NCBI RefSeq assembly: GCF_029428875.1
Contig: NZ_JAJSOO010000001.1
Span: 1 to 64,000, forward strand
Direction of reading: 5' to 3'
Length of the DNA stretch: 64,000 nucleotides
Source of the DNA: Streptomyces sp. JH34
Lineage (GTDB): Bacteria > Actinomycetota > Actinomycetes > Streptomycetales > Streptomycetaceae
In this document: positions 1-8,244 of the stretch, one piece after another
Layout of the letters: the number at the start of each line of letters is the position of its first letter
Numbering within the stretch: position 1 is the first letter of the stretch
The notes under the pieces: generated by a model
Seen by the model: only the letters and a program-made list of their open reading frames with translations
The model's database searches: none
What the model was told of the DNA's origin: nothing
Translations under genes and position numbers: made by a program

Positions 1-42
1 AATCCGAGAATTCAACGCCGGTGAGTCCGTGGCTGCTGAGGC

Positions 43-348
43 ATGCGTCTGGTGCTCGCGGAGCTTTCTCGGGTCGCACATCATGACCGTGGTGTCGACG
101 TGCGAGAGCTGACCCTGCCGGACCGTATGACCCTCACCGTGCGGGTGGAGGTGCCCACGGGCGGCGGGCACACCGTGGACCGGGAGGGCTGGGAGGCCGT
201 CATGTGCCTGCTGGCGGTCGGCGTGGCTGACGCTGAGCGGGAGGGCCAGATCGTGTGGGTCTCCCCGGCCAGCAGCCACGTGACGCGCTCCTGGGACCTC
301 TGGGAAGGCCGGATCACCCCGCTGCCGGTCGTAGCCCTGAGCGCGTAG
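43..348 (+). CDS. Small hypothetical protein
   Basis: A 101-residue reading frame starting with ATG, with actinobacterial codon bias. The protein is acidic and soluble, with no signal peptide or membrane segment, and I recognise no family. It is the only plausible coding frame at the left edge; the overlapping opposite frame is a shadow. A role cannot be assigned. Confidence 0.5.
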   Translation: MRLVLAELSRVAHHDRGVDVRELTLPDRMTLTVRVEVPTGGGHTVDREGWEAVMCLLAVGVADAEREGQIVWVSPASSHVTRSWDLWEGRITPLPVVALSA

Positions 349-665
349 CCATGGGCGGTGGTGCGGCCGCGAGGGCTGCACCACCTGCGCCCCGGCGCCG
401 CCGTCCCTGCCGCAGCGCCCGCCCGGGGCGGGCGAGGATTCCGGAGGAATCAGGTCCCAAAACCCTTAGGGTTTCATCATCTTGACGACCCGTAGGGTCG
501 TGCGCCGTTCCTCCGGAGGAGGACGCGCGCTAATTGTTTTTAGGCTGGCAGGGATGTACTGCAATTGAAATGAGCGGCACTCGAATTCCAATTAATTCCC
601 CGCCAGCTGCGCCCCACTCACCCGAGCGGAGCGCTCTATTCTACGCATGGAAAGAGGGGCAATTG
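349..665. other. Non-coding stretch
   Basis: No convincing gene. Positions 430-540 are less GC-rich than their surroundings and contain short inverted pieces of the type CCTNAGGG and TCCTCCGGAGGA. These could be a terminator for the upstream gene and a promoter region for the following helix-turn-helix remnant, but I see no clear -10/-35 pair. Confidence 0.3.
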
Positions 666-1090
666 ATGGAGCCGACCGGAAACATGGATGCTGGGCTGCG
701 CCATGTCGTCGAGGGGCGTGCGGTCGTGAGCCGTGCGTGGATCGTCGCCTACACCGGGGCGGGCCGCTCAACCGTGGCCCGGTGGTACGCGCTGCGCCAC
801 GAGCAGCCGGAGGGCGCCGTCACCCGGAGCGGGTGGTCACCATCGACCGGGTCGACTACTACGACCAGGCGGAGGTGGAAGCGTTCTGGGCTGCGCACCA
901 GAGGCCGTGGGGACGGCACGGTTGGGCGTCTCCGGGCGTAGGAGCGGGGCAGGGCAGGAGAGCGGGGGCGGGGGCCGTCCGGTGTCCTCAGAGCGCGCTC
1001 AGACCGTCGAGGTCGCCCTGGCGGAGCTCCGGCGGGCCGGTGGCCACCAGCGCGGCCTGGCGGCCCGGCTCGCCCGTACGCACGGCGCGG
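666..1090 (+). pseudogene. Helix-turn-helix (excisionase-like) regulator, frameshifted
   Basis: The gene starts at ATG 666 behind a purine-rich ribosome binding site and encodes a small DNA-binding protein. A helix-turn-helix of the type VSRAWIVAYTGAGRSTVARW lies at about residues 22-45. The reading frame breaks near 818: the natural continuation (HPERVVTIDRVDYYDQAEVEAFW) lies in another frame. A second shift near 905-980 leads to an alanine- and arginine-rich tail (VALAELRRAGGHQRGLAARLA). The pieces read as one protein only when three frames are joined, so this is a decayed gene or contains sequencing errors. The class resembles small excisionase or plasmid-control regulators. Confidence 0.55.
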
Positions 1091-1242
1091 CGAACGGACA
1101 TGGGGCGGGCCGTCACACGACGCCCGGACCGCGTACGACGAGGAGCACGAGCACCAGGCGCAGCGGTCGGCCCCGGGGTAGGAGCGGCTGCGCCCGTGGT
1201 GCCTCCCACGTCGGCCCGGGCGCCCCGCGTCGGCGAGGAGAC

Positions 1243-1382
1243 AGGCCAGCGCAGCGCCGCCCCGACTTCCCCGCGACCACCCCCAGCACCACACCACCAC
1301 CACACAGCAGGCAGCCGGGGGAAAAAGGGGAAGTCTGAGCACTCACCAGACGCGAACCGGGGCCTGACCTGCGGTTGTGCAA
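1243..1382 (+). repeat. Duplicated block, copy 1
   Basis: About 140 bp repeated with small changes at 1637-1785. Shared landmarks, in order, are AGGCCAGCGCAGCGCCGC, a CCACC-rich stretch, AAGGGGAAGT, GAGCACTCACC and TGACCTGCGGTTGTGCAA. Both copies are followed within 25 bp by an array of 12-bp tandem repeats. No credible protein spans it. Confidence 0.8.
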
Positions 1383-1396
1383 CGGCCGCCGATTTT

Positions 1397-1468
1397 CCGG
1401 TGTCGCCATTGTTGTCGCTGTTGTCGTCGCTAATACCGTCGTCATTACCGTCGCCAATAGTGTCGCCG
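1397..1468. repeat. 12-bp tandem array, six units
   Basis: Six consecutive 12-bp units that keep a GTCG(C/T) core in fixed register, for example TTACCGTCGCCA and ATAGTGTCGCCG. The array begins 14 bp after the duplicated block and is markedly less GC-rich than its surroundings. Regular spacing of this kind resembles iterons or a partition site, but no replication or partition gene is adjacent. Confidence 0.7.
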
Positions 1469-1636
1469 TTATACGACCGGTCCTCCGTGGCCCCATGGGG
1501 GCCGAGGGCGCCCAGCACGCCGGGAGCGCCCGAGGGTGAGCCCCGGGGGTCCCGGAACGCCGCCCAGGAGGCCGCCAGGCGCCCCGGGGCCGCCTCGTCC
1601 GTCGCGGTGGCCCACCGGCCGCCGCGACACCCTCAG

Positions 1637-1785
1637 AGGCCAGCGCAGCGCCGCCCCGTCTTCCCCGCGACCGCCCCCACCACCAGACACCACACCCCAC
1701 CACCACAGCAGGGCAGGCCAGGAGAACAAGGGGAAGTCCGAGCACTCACCGAATGCGAACCGGGGTCTGACCTGCGGTTGTGCAA
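1637..1785 (+). repeat. Duplicated block, copy 2
   Basis: Second copy of the block at 1243-1382, slightly longer in its CCACC-rich middle. The 3' part, from AAGGGGAAGT through GTTGTGCAA, is the best conserved, which suggests that this is the functional or most recently exchanged portion. It is again followed by a 12-bp tandem array (1809-1868). Confidence 0.8.
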
Positions 1786-1808
1786 GGACCGGGCCGAAAC
1801 ATGCGCGC

Positions 1809-1868
1809 CGGATAGTGGTACGGATAGCAGAACGGATAGTGGACCGGATAGCGGTACGGATAGTGCGC
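1809..1868. repeat. 12-bp tandem array, five units
   Basis: Five direct 12-bp units with the pattern CGGATAG(T/C)(G/A)G.., the first being CGGATAGTGGTA. The core differs from the array at 1397-1468, but the unit length and the position relative to the duplicated block are the same. Confidence 0.75.
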
Positions 1869-1984
1869 CCCTGCCGCCGAACCACCCCGCCCAGTCCTGA
1901 ACGCGTCGACCAGGGCGCCGTCCTGCCATCGGGCCGGCGCGGCCTCCCCGGGCCGTACAGGGCCCCGGACTGCCCCGCGCCGAG

Positions 1985-2056
1985 GTGTGGCAGGGTGCCA
2001 GGCGTCCGGGGCGGGTGGCTGGTGCCCGGTACCAGTGACGGAACACCCGCCCCGAA
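1985..2056. repeat. Dispersed hairpin repeat, copy 1
   Basis: About 72 bp shared with 5590-5657. Both copies begin GTGTGGCAGGGTGCC and contain GGCTGGTGCCCGG. Both carry a perfect 10-bp stem, GGGGCGGGTG paired with CACCCGCCCC; here the arms are 2008-2017 and 2044-2053. This copy directly abuts the terminal repeat of the CRISPR array. It may be a terminator-like or mobile palindromic element. Confidence 0.7.
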
Positions 2057-2065
2057 CACCCCCGG

Positions 2066-2338
2066 GACCACATCCCCGCGGGCGCGGGGAGCAGACGCGG
2101 GCTCGCTCGGCTGCGCTCTTGGTGTTGGGACCATCCCCGCATGCGCGGGGAGCAGAGTCATCCGTAGCCGCCCTTCATGCCGTCGGCGGGACCATCCCCG
2201 CATGCGCGGGGAGCAGGACGCCCTGGCAGAACTGCCTGGGCCAGGACCGGGACCATCCCCGCATGCGCGGGGAGCAGGCCCGGAGCGGGAGGCTGGTTGT
2301 CTGCGACGGGGGACCATCCCCGCATGCGCGGGGAGCAG
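2066..2338 (-). CRISPR. CRISPR array, type I-E-like, 5 repeats and 4 spacers
   Basis: Five 29-bp repeats start at 2066, 2127, 2188, 2249 and 2310, an exact 61-bp period, leaving four 32-bp spacers (2095-2126, 2156-2187, 2217-2248, 2278-2309). The repeat carries the stem CCCCGC...GCGGGG. Read on the minus strand it has the form CTGCTCCCCGCGC..GCGGGGATGGTCCC, the usual layout of actinobacterial type I-E repeats. Four repeats are identical. The one at 2066-2094 is degenerate in its first bases and centre, which marks the leader-distal end, so transcription should be leftward from a leader right of 2338. No cas gene is present in the window, so any Cas machinery must be elsewhere. Confidence 0.93.
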
Positions 2339-2520
2339 ACTGCTTGACCTGCGACGCTACCGCGCCGCACAGCGGTTCTGACACACTTTCACCGAAACGG
2401 ATATAGCACCCAAAGGCGCCCACGGAAGCCATGCCACCAGGGTGCCGCAGCGTGACACTCTGCACACCGCATTTCAGGTCCGACAAGAAAAATTTCCAAC
2501 GGGTTGAGGTCTGCGGATTG
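2339..2520 (-). promoter_or_regulatory. Probable CRISPR leader
   Basis: This stretch follows the last intact repeat on the side opposite the degenerate repeat and contains no gene. It includes comparatively AT-rich segments (for example around 2484-2500, GACAAGAAAAATTTCC). Position, orientation and composition fit a leader containing the array promoter. I infer this from the array polarity and cannot define a promoter precisely. Confidence 0.5.
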
Positions 2521-2548
2521 CTGTGGTGAGTGAGTGCCGTCCCGCCTC

Positions 2549-2690
2549 TGACCTGCGGTGGTGAGTTTCCGACCAGGAAACTCACCACGCCCCGGGGCGA
2601 AAACTCACTGCCGCCGTGCGCACTCACCGCGAAAACTCACTGCCCCGTGCGGACTCACCGCGGAAAACTCACTGCCGCAGGTCAGCGGCC
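2549..2690. repeat. Structured repeat cluster: 13-bp hairpin plus 32-bp direct repeats
   Basis: TGACCTGCGG at 2549-2558 and its inverted copy at 2675-2684 bracket the block. Inside is a perfect 13-bp stem, GTGGTGAGTTTCC (2558-2570) against 2576-2588 with a 5-nt loop. Three copies of GAAAACTCACTGCC follow at 2599, 2631 and 2663, exactly 32 bp apart. The motifs TGACCTGCGG and ACTCACC also occur in the duplicated blocks at 1243 and 1637, so the same factor or process may act at all three places. No protein-coding frame is convincing here. Confidence 0.75.
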
Positions 2691-2759
2691 CGCCGGGGCG
2701 GTTGGCGTCGAGGTCCTGGACCTCGAGGACGTCGACGCCGGGACCCGTCGTCATCGTCG

Positions 2760-2972
2760 TCAGGTGGCGAGAGCGACGACGGCGACCAAGCCCACGACGA
2801 CCGCAACGAGGAGGCCGCCGCCCCCGATCGCGACACCCAGCGGCTTCTCCATACGGGGGTGGCGGTGCGTGACGTAGGCCAGGCCGGCCAGGACGAGCCC
2901 GGACACCAGGACCAGGAGCAGCCCGACGAACAGGACGAGGACGAGGGTGAGCGTGGACACGGCGTTCTCCAT
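2760..2972 (-). CDS. Small two-helix membrane protein
   Basis: A 70-residue protein with two hydrophobic helices (about residues 8-28 and 47-68) separated by a short basic loop (YVTHRHPRMEKP). ATG at 2972 is chosen because the helices start right after it; a GTG four codons later is possible. I recognise no family. Such short membrane proteins are common in Streptomyces plasmid-like regions. Confidence 0.5.
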   Translation of the reverse strand: MENAVSTLTLVLVLFVGLLLVLVSGLVLAGLAYVTHRHPRMEKPLGVAIGGGGLLVAVVVGLVAVVALAT

Positions 2973-3420
2973 TTCGGTGGGTGCGCTCCGGTAGAGCGCG
3001 GGCCACAGTCCGCAATCCCGGACGGCGAAGCGAGTCCTCGCGAAGATCCGTTCCGGGCCTTCGCAGAGAGGTCTCTGACGGGGCGTGGGGCGGATTCGCG
3101 AGCACTTGACGAACGGTTGGTGCGGGGTGGTGGCAGCACAATGACCGAGCCACGAGTTAGCGGCGCAACTCCGTGATCGCACAGCTCAGCCTTAGGCGCT
3201 GGGCGGAGTTCATTGGGCACCCGGCCGTGCGCCTGCACGCGCGTCTTGGCACCTGCGGATTCACCGATCTCGGCGGTGTTGAACATGAGCTGGAGGCCCG
3301 GAGATCAGGAGTCGGCCCTCCCGGCCTCGCTCTCCGGGCTTCCGGACGTCGGCGGTGGATGCCGTCTGCCGGCTCGTGGGCTTACCCCTTCGCCGCAGGG
3401 GTGGGAGGGCGGATGCCTGG

Positions 3421-4617
3421 CTACAGCAGTCCGGCTACGTCGGCGAGCCAGCGCCCGAGCAGATCGGTCTCCAAGTAGAAGGGGGCCACGGTCGCGGTGA
3501 TCAACATCAGGGGCACCGCACCGAGCAGCATCCGGTCAGCTCCTGGCACAGAGGCCCACTTCGTCATCAGGTACTTGTCGCCGAGCGCGACAACAGTGAA
3601 CCAGCACACGATCGCCCCGGCGAGGACGGCCAGGACGGCGACGGTGAGCCTGGCGATGCTCAGGCCCGGCTCGGCCTGAAACCCTGCACTGAGCCCTGTT
3701 CCCAGAGCCCCGGTCACCACTAGCGCCAGACAGATGAAGACCGTGTCGCAGCTCGCTTTGGGCCGCGACACGCTGGAGTGCAGGACGACCCGGGTACGTT
3801 TCCGGGCACGGTCAAAGGTGTGCAGCTCCGGCGAGTAGCGGTCGCCCGAGCTTCGGGACTTCCGCGCAGGAGCAACAGGGGGACGGTGCGGACCTGACGT
3901 ACTCGCCTGGGCGGTCCGAGTACGGCGTTGAGCGAGTATGGCTTCCATGCCGGTGTCTTGCGTTGACACCCCGGAAACTGTGTGTGGCTGCTCCTCGACG
4001 AGGCGCTGGTTCTGCTTGCGCAGGACACCGACTTCCTGCTGCAGCAGCCGGGCCTGCTTGCGCTGCTCGGAGAGGTCGGCCTCGATCTGGTGGATGTAGT
4101 CCTGGGCGTGGCGCAGGCTCTCATCCTGTTCCCGGACCTGTTCCTGCAGGAGTGCTCGTGCGCCTTCGGTGGTCCGGGCGTGATCGAGTGCCTGGGCCAG
4201 TTTCGCGGCGAGGTCGCGGGCCTGGGTCTCGAGGTCGGCCAGGCGTGTGTCGGCGACCCGCTTCGCGTGCTGCTGCTCGTCCCGCAGGCGGTCCAGCTCC
4301 TCCCTGATCTGGACGAGCTGGACCGCGGGGGACCCGCTGGTGGCGTGTGCCTGACTGCACAGGGCGTCCAGCAGGTCGCCCGTCTCCTGGTCCCAGAGCA
4401 GGCCCCGCTCCTCGAGGAAGGCCCGCAGTTTACGAAGAAAGTCGTACGAGGCGACCCGGTCCCCGCTCAGGTAACGCGAGAGGGCGGCCTGCGAGATATA
4501 CAGCGCTGCGGCTATGTCCTTCTGCGTGCCCCCGGTGGCAAGGAAGCCGTCCACCACGTCGCGCAACGCTGCCGCGTACGCGGCACCCGCCGCCGCTCCC
4601 TCTTCGGATCCACCCAT
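3421..4617 (-). CDS. Helix-turn-helix / coiled-coil / membrane protein
   Basis: A 398-residue protein. The N-terminus holds an XRE-like helix-turn-helix (about residues 28-62, GTQKDIAAALYISQAALSRYL). A long charged, glutamine-rich coiled coil follows at about 100-215. A basic linker leads to three hydrophobic C-terminal helices (LALVVTGALGTGL.., VLAVLAGAIVCWF, PLMLITATVAPFYL). The protein ends LLGRWLADVAGLL. It could be a membrane-tethered DNA-binding regulator or a sensor whose cytosolic part oligomerises. ATG 4617 is used because the longer frame upstream is rich in unlikely residues. It shares its C-terminal signature with the broken gene at 5878-6731. Function unknown. Confidence 0.75.
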   Translation of the reverse strand: MGGSEEGAAAGAAYAAALRDVVDGFLATGGTQKDIAAALYISQAALSRYLSGDRVASYDFLRKLRAFLEERGLLWDQETGDLLDALCSQAHATSGSPAVQLVQIREELDRLRDEQQHAKRVADTRLADLETQARDLAAKLAQALDHARTTEGARALLQEQVREQDESLRHAQDYIHQIEADLSEQRKQARLLQQEVGVLRKQNQRLVEEQPHTVSGVSTQDTGMEAILAQRRTRTAQASTSGPHRPPVAPARKSRSSGDRYSPELHTFDRARKRTRVVLHSSVSRPKASCDTVFICLALVVTGALGTGLSAGFQAEPGLSIARLTVAVLAVLAGAIVCWFTVVALGDKYLMTKWASVPGADRMLLGAVPLMLITATVAPFYLETDLLGRWLADVAGLL

Positions 4618-4856
4618 CCCGGCCCCTCTACCCCCGTGAACACCGTCCGCAAGCAGCGCAGTTGACCGATTGTCGCGTATCCCTCGACGCGCCGGGGCCG
4701 ACTCGTCGAGGACAGCCGCACACGACTGGACCCGGCCGGGCGTTACCGATTGCCGGGAACGGGCCGTTCCCACTCCCGCACCGCACACCGTCGCCCAAAG
4801 CTGTCATCAGCGGACGCACAGGGCGGACGCGAAACCCGAGTGAATGAGGTCGGACG

Positions 4857-5102
4857 ATGGCCCTCTCCCCGAACCTGGTACCCGCATCCGTCACCGCAGT
4901 CAGCGGTCTCGCCACCGCGATGGCCGGCGCCCCCTGGTGGGGAGTCGTGATCTGCCTCGTCCTGACGCTGGCCGCGACATCCGTCCAGAACCTCTTCCCC
5001 CAGGACTCCCCCGACCGCCTCACCTGGTGGACCAACCACCGCGAGCACCGACACCTCCGCCGCACCCACGACCGCGACACCCGCCCAGGACCACCGGCAT
5101 GA
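4857..5102 (+). CDS. Small membrane protein
   Basis: An 81-residue protein with one strong hydrophobic segment (about residues 28-46, WWGVVICLVLTLAATSV) and a basic, histidine-rich tail (TNHREHRHLRRTHDRD). The plan resembles small holin-like or conjugation-associated membrane proteins, but I see no diagnostic motif. It is divergent from the helix-turn-helix membrane protein to its left. Confidence 0.5.
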   Translation: MALSPNLVPASVTAVSGLATAMAGAPWWGVVICLVLTLAATSVQNLFPQDSPDRLTWWTNHREHRHLRRTHDRDTRPGPPA

Positions 5103-5160
5103 CACGGGGCGGGGCGGCCGGTAGGTCCTGCGGCGCGGCGACCGGCGCAGCCCGGGTCGC

Positions 5161-5439
5161 CTACCGGTTCTTCCCGTTCCGTACGAGGGCGACGATCGCA
5201 CCCGGCGCTACGGCGATCGCCGACACGAGCGTCGTCAGCAGCACGGGCGATGGCCAGTCATAGCCGATCCCTACTTCTGCGTTAGCCCCGTAGAGAGCGG
5301 CGACCAGAACGACGAGAACCGAGACACCCAGGACGCCCATCGCCCACGCCCTGGAGGCAGAAGGAGTACGCAACGGCACAAGCGCGACTAGTACCCACAC
5401 CACCGCGAATACCACCAGAACTAATAGCAACATGCTCAT
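5161..5439 (-). CDS. Small membrane protein, three hydrophobic helices
   Basis: A 92-residue hydrophobic protein starting at ATG 5439, where GGGGGAGT lies just upstream. Helices lie at about residues 3-22, 33-52 and 65-84; the C-terminus is basic (VRNGKNR). No family is recognised. The longer frame upstream is GC-driven and runs through a dispersed repeat, so I reject it. Confidence 0.55.
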   Translation of the reverse strand: MSMLLLVLVVFAVVWVLVALVPLRTPSASRAWAMGVLGVSVLVVLVAALYGANAEVGIGYDWPSPVLLTTLVSAIAVAPGAIVALVRNGKNR

Positions 5440-5589
5440 TGCGGACTCCCCCAGGCCAGTTCCGAAGACAGGACAGACGACAGTGCCACGCTCTACGGGC
5501 CACGTCACCCCCGCAGAACCGCACCCTGACAGAACAACGACGGTGCCCGCCCCGCCCGTACAGCGGCTCCGGGGAGTGCTCGCGGTGTC

Positions 5590-5657
5590 GTGTGGCAGGG
5601 TGCCGTGGGTCTGGGGCGGGTGGCTGGTGCCCGGCCGGTTACGGAACACCCGCCCCG
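5590..5657. repeat. Dispersed hairpin repeat, copy 2
   Basis: Second copy of the element at 1985-2056, with the same perfect 10-bp stem (arms 5613-5622 and 5647-5656) and the same GTGTGGCAGGGTGCC start. It lies about 150 bp upstream of the small membrane gene at 5161-5439. Two copies in unrelated surroundings, one beside the CRISPR array, suggest a mobile or recombinogenic palindrome. Confidence 0.7.
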
Positions 5658-5877
5658 GACGACACCGGGGTGCTTGGCGGGGCCAGGGGAGCGCCCAGCC
5701 CGCCGGATGCGGTCCAGACGGCTCCAGCGGTGACCCTGCCCCTCGCGGCGGTCCTCCGGTCGACGGACTGTCCTTAGCTGCTGGTACAGCGCCGCCCTGC
5801 TTCCCCGGGTCCACGCCCGCCACCGTTGTCCGGCGGCAACGTGCCTGTGGGCTTCGCGTCGGCGGTCTGGTGCGCGG

Positions 5878-6731
5878 CTACAGCAGGCCGATGTTCTCGG
5901 CCAAATGGCGCCCCCAAGCATCCATACCGGGGATCCATGGAATGACCAGCCCTGCAGGCAGGGCGAACGGAACACCAACAATTGCGACCATGGTTGCCGT
6001 GTCAATCACGGTTGAATCGGCAGCAAACGAGATGAAGATCCCGGCGACCCAGCCCGGAAGGCCGTTGCTTCTTCCGGGGTGACGCCGCTCGCCAGCAGTA
6101 TCCCGTCGAGCTCGCGCCCGTATGGCAGGAGGGTTCCGCCCAGCCACTCCTTTGCGGTGCGCTGTTCCTGCTCGGTGAGCTGTCCGGTGGGACTGATATG
6201 TCCTCTGTGGAGCGCGGCGAGAACCATGTCCCTGCCCTGCCAGGCCTGCCGGGAACGCAGTGCCCACAGGTGCGCCCCGAACTCATCCGGGGTACGGACC
6301 GTGGCCAGGCTCTCCACCAGAGACGGGCCCGGTACGGCTGCCCTTCCAGGGCGCCGCGCAGCTGGGTGGCTGTCCGTCGTGCCGGGCCGGTCACCCGGGC
6401 CCGGCACGGCCGCTGTAGCGGGTGCCCACACCTCGACGGGATCGTTGTCCAGGTGATCCGCGGGCAAGGTGTGGACAACTACTGCTGCCTGGGCGTTCTC
6501 GGAGTTGTCCACGACTTGTCCCGGGACAATCGTGGGGCCTTCGGGTACGCGGTCGACGGGACGGAGCCCGACGTGCTCGCGCGGGACATCGAGCTCCCGG
6601 TCCTGCTCGGCCAGCTGCTCGGCGGCCACCCGCAGGACCGCAGAGATCTGGTCCAGCGGGGGAACGTCGAGCACCGACTCCGTAGGCGCCGGGACCGTCT
6701 GCGTCTCTTCCCTGGCGTGGACCGGCTGCAC
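5878..6731 (-). pseudogene. Membrane-anchored regulator, frameshifted relative of 3421-4617
   Basis: Starting at GTG 6731, the first ~225 codons encode a soluble part ending ILLASGVTPEEATAF, then the frame is lost near 6060. The natural continuation in the next frame encodes two hydrophobic helices and ends WGRHLAENIGLL at 5878. That tail matches the end of the protein at 3421-4617 (GRWLADVAGLL) in position and pattern. I read this as one gene with a single frameshift, or a sequencing error. The pair suggests a family in which a variable cytosolic part is fused to a conserved membrane tail. Confidence 0.6.
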
Positions 6732-6897
6732 TGGATCGGCGACACCCCATAGGGACCGCGCCCATTAAGCGCGTTGAGCCAGCAAGCCCCGCAAGTCCGG
6801 CTGCAAGGGGGCGGCGACACGGCCTGACCCACTGTGGCGCGCCGAGGGGCTAGCACCGCAAGCACCCGATCCGGCGGCCAGGTTTGAGGGCTTCCCT

Positions 6898-6940
6898 CGT
6901 GTGCACGCGTGTGCACGTGCACGTGCACGTGTGCACGCAT
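6898..6940. repeat. GTGCAC palindrome cluster
   Basis: Five copies of the self-complementary hexamer GTGCAC start at 6901, 6911, 6917, 6923 and 6931, giving about 38 bp of nearly pure alternating purine-pyrimidine. Such DNA can form cruciforms or Z-DNA and can act as a cluster of binding sites. No gene covers it; the 6732-7462 interval is otherwise empty as far as I can see. Confidence 0.7.
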
Positions 6941-7462
6941 TAACGCGCGCGACCACCCCCACCGAGCCGGTTCCGGTGGCCTGGACGCTCTCGGAGGACG
7001 TCTCCGGATCGGACCCCGGCCGCCGGGCTCCCGTGCCTCCCGTACGGGCCGCACACCCACCGCTCACCCGACGCCCGCCCACGGCCGCGCCCTCGCACCG
7101 GCGCAGCCGCGCAGTCGTCCAGGGGCGGACAGGCAGGCGCGGCTGCGGGGACGGGTGCGCGGGCGCAGCCCTGGGTGGTGGTGCCTTGCGTATGCGTGTG
7201 CGCAGCACGCCCGGCACGGGACACGCTCGGCACGCGTTGGGGGGCCGCCCAACAGGTCCTCGACACTGTCTCGCGACTCCCTGAAAGGGCGCGTGGCGGC
7301 AACCGAACGGCAAGCGGCAACGTCCGAAATCACAAAGGTCGCGCAGCTGATCAGATACCCGGCCATGATGCTCTTCAGGCAGCGGCAACGTCAGAACAAC
7401 GTGGGCCGGATGTCCCGCTGCGCCGAGTCCGGGCACTACTTCCTTCCAAAGAGGAGCCGTCC

Positions 7463-8095
7463 ATGAGTGAGCCGAGTCCTGCAGGACCACCGCCTCCTAA
7501 CCCGCCGTCGCCTGGCCCGACACCTCCCAGAAGCCGCTTGGGCGAATGGGCAGCCGTCCTGTCTGCGCTGACAGGCGTGGCTGGGCTCTTACTCGGATTC
7601 TTCGGACTTCCGGTGGTGTTCAATTCGCCGACTGCGAGAACGCCGGTGGCACAGCCACCCGCCACAGTCACCGTGACGCACACGCCGACTGCCACCGAGT
7701 CCACCCCGGCTTCCACCGCCCCCTCCTCGTCGGCGGAGCCCGCGGCGGTCACCAGCAAAAACCTCCGCATGCCCGCCGACTACAGCCTTTTCCTTTCGGA
7801 CAACCCGATCAAGCCTCGTCAGGATTTCAACTCCGATCTCTCCTACACCGTCGCGAATGGACTGACTTCGAAATCGGGGAAGCTCGTCCGACTGGACTCC
7901 GGACAGGACGGGACGCGGGCCGAATGCGAATCAGAAACCCGATACACCGACGCCGTCGGGGAACCGCAGCTGACCCAGGGAACCAGGGTCTGTGTTCTCA
8001 GTAACGATCACGTGGGGCTCGTGACAATCCGGACCGCTCCAGAGCAGCGGGACGGTGGCCACTTCGTGACCTTCGACATCATCGCCTGGCCGTAG
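7463..8095 (+). CDS. Membrane-anchored extracytoplasmic protein
   Basis: A 210-residue protein preceded by AGAGGAG. A proline-rich cytosolic N-terminus (residues 1-25) leads to one membrane helix (about 28-52, AAVLSALTGVAGLLLGFFGLPVVF). A Pro/Thr/Ser linker (55-95) resembles cell-wall-spanning stretches. The C-terminal globular domain (98-210) has two cysteines (CES and CVL) that could form a disulfide. The layout fits an outward-facing sensor or binding protein anchored in the membrane. No family recognised. Confidence 0.65.
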   Translation: MSEPSPAGPPPPNPPSPGPTPPRSRLGEWAAVLSALTGVAGLLLGFFGLPVVFNSPTARTPVAQPPATVTVTHTPTATESTPASTAPSSSAEPAAVTSKNLRMPADYSLFLSDNPIKPRQDFNSDLSYTVANGLTSKSGKLVRLDSGQDGTRAECESETRYTDAVGEPQLTQGTRVCVLSNDHVGLVTIRTAPEQRDGGHFVTFDIIAWP

Positions 8096-8244
8096 ATCCG
8101 TCAGAATCGAAAGAGCGGTTGTCTTGGACGGGGTCCAGAGACCCCAGGGGCGGGCGGCGCCGCGTTCCCAGGCCGGCTGCGCATGCGGCCGACGGACCCT
8201 TCAACAGCCGATGTGCTGCGCAGCCGGGCGAGCCCGACGTTGAG

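Noticed and set aside
1469..2317. Long antisense frame of about 280 codons across the repeats and CRISPR array
   Set aside because: It is low-complexity Arg/Pro/Gly sequence created by high GC and repeats, and it spans the CRISPR array; no conserved protein pattern is present.
2339..2760. cas genes near the CRISPR array
   Set aside because: No Cas1, Cas2, Cas3 or Cascade signatures are found here or elsewhere in the window.
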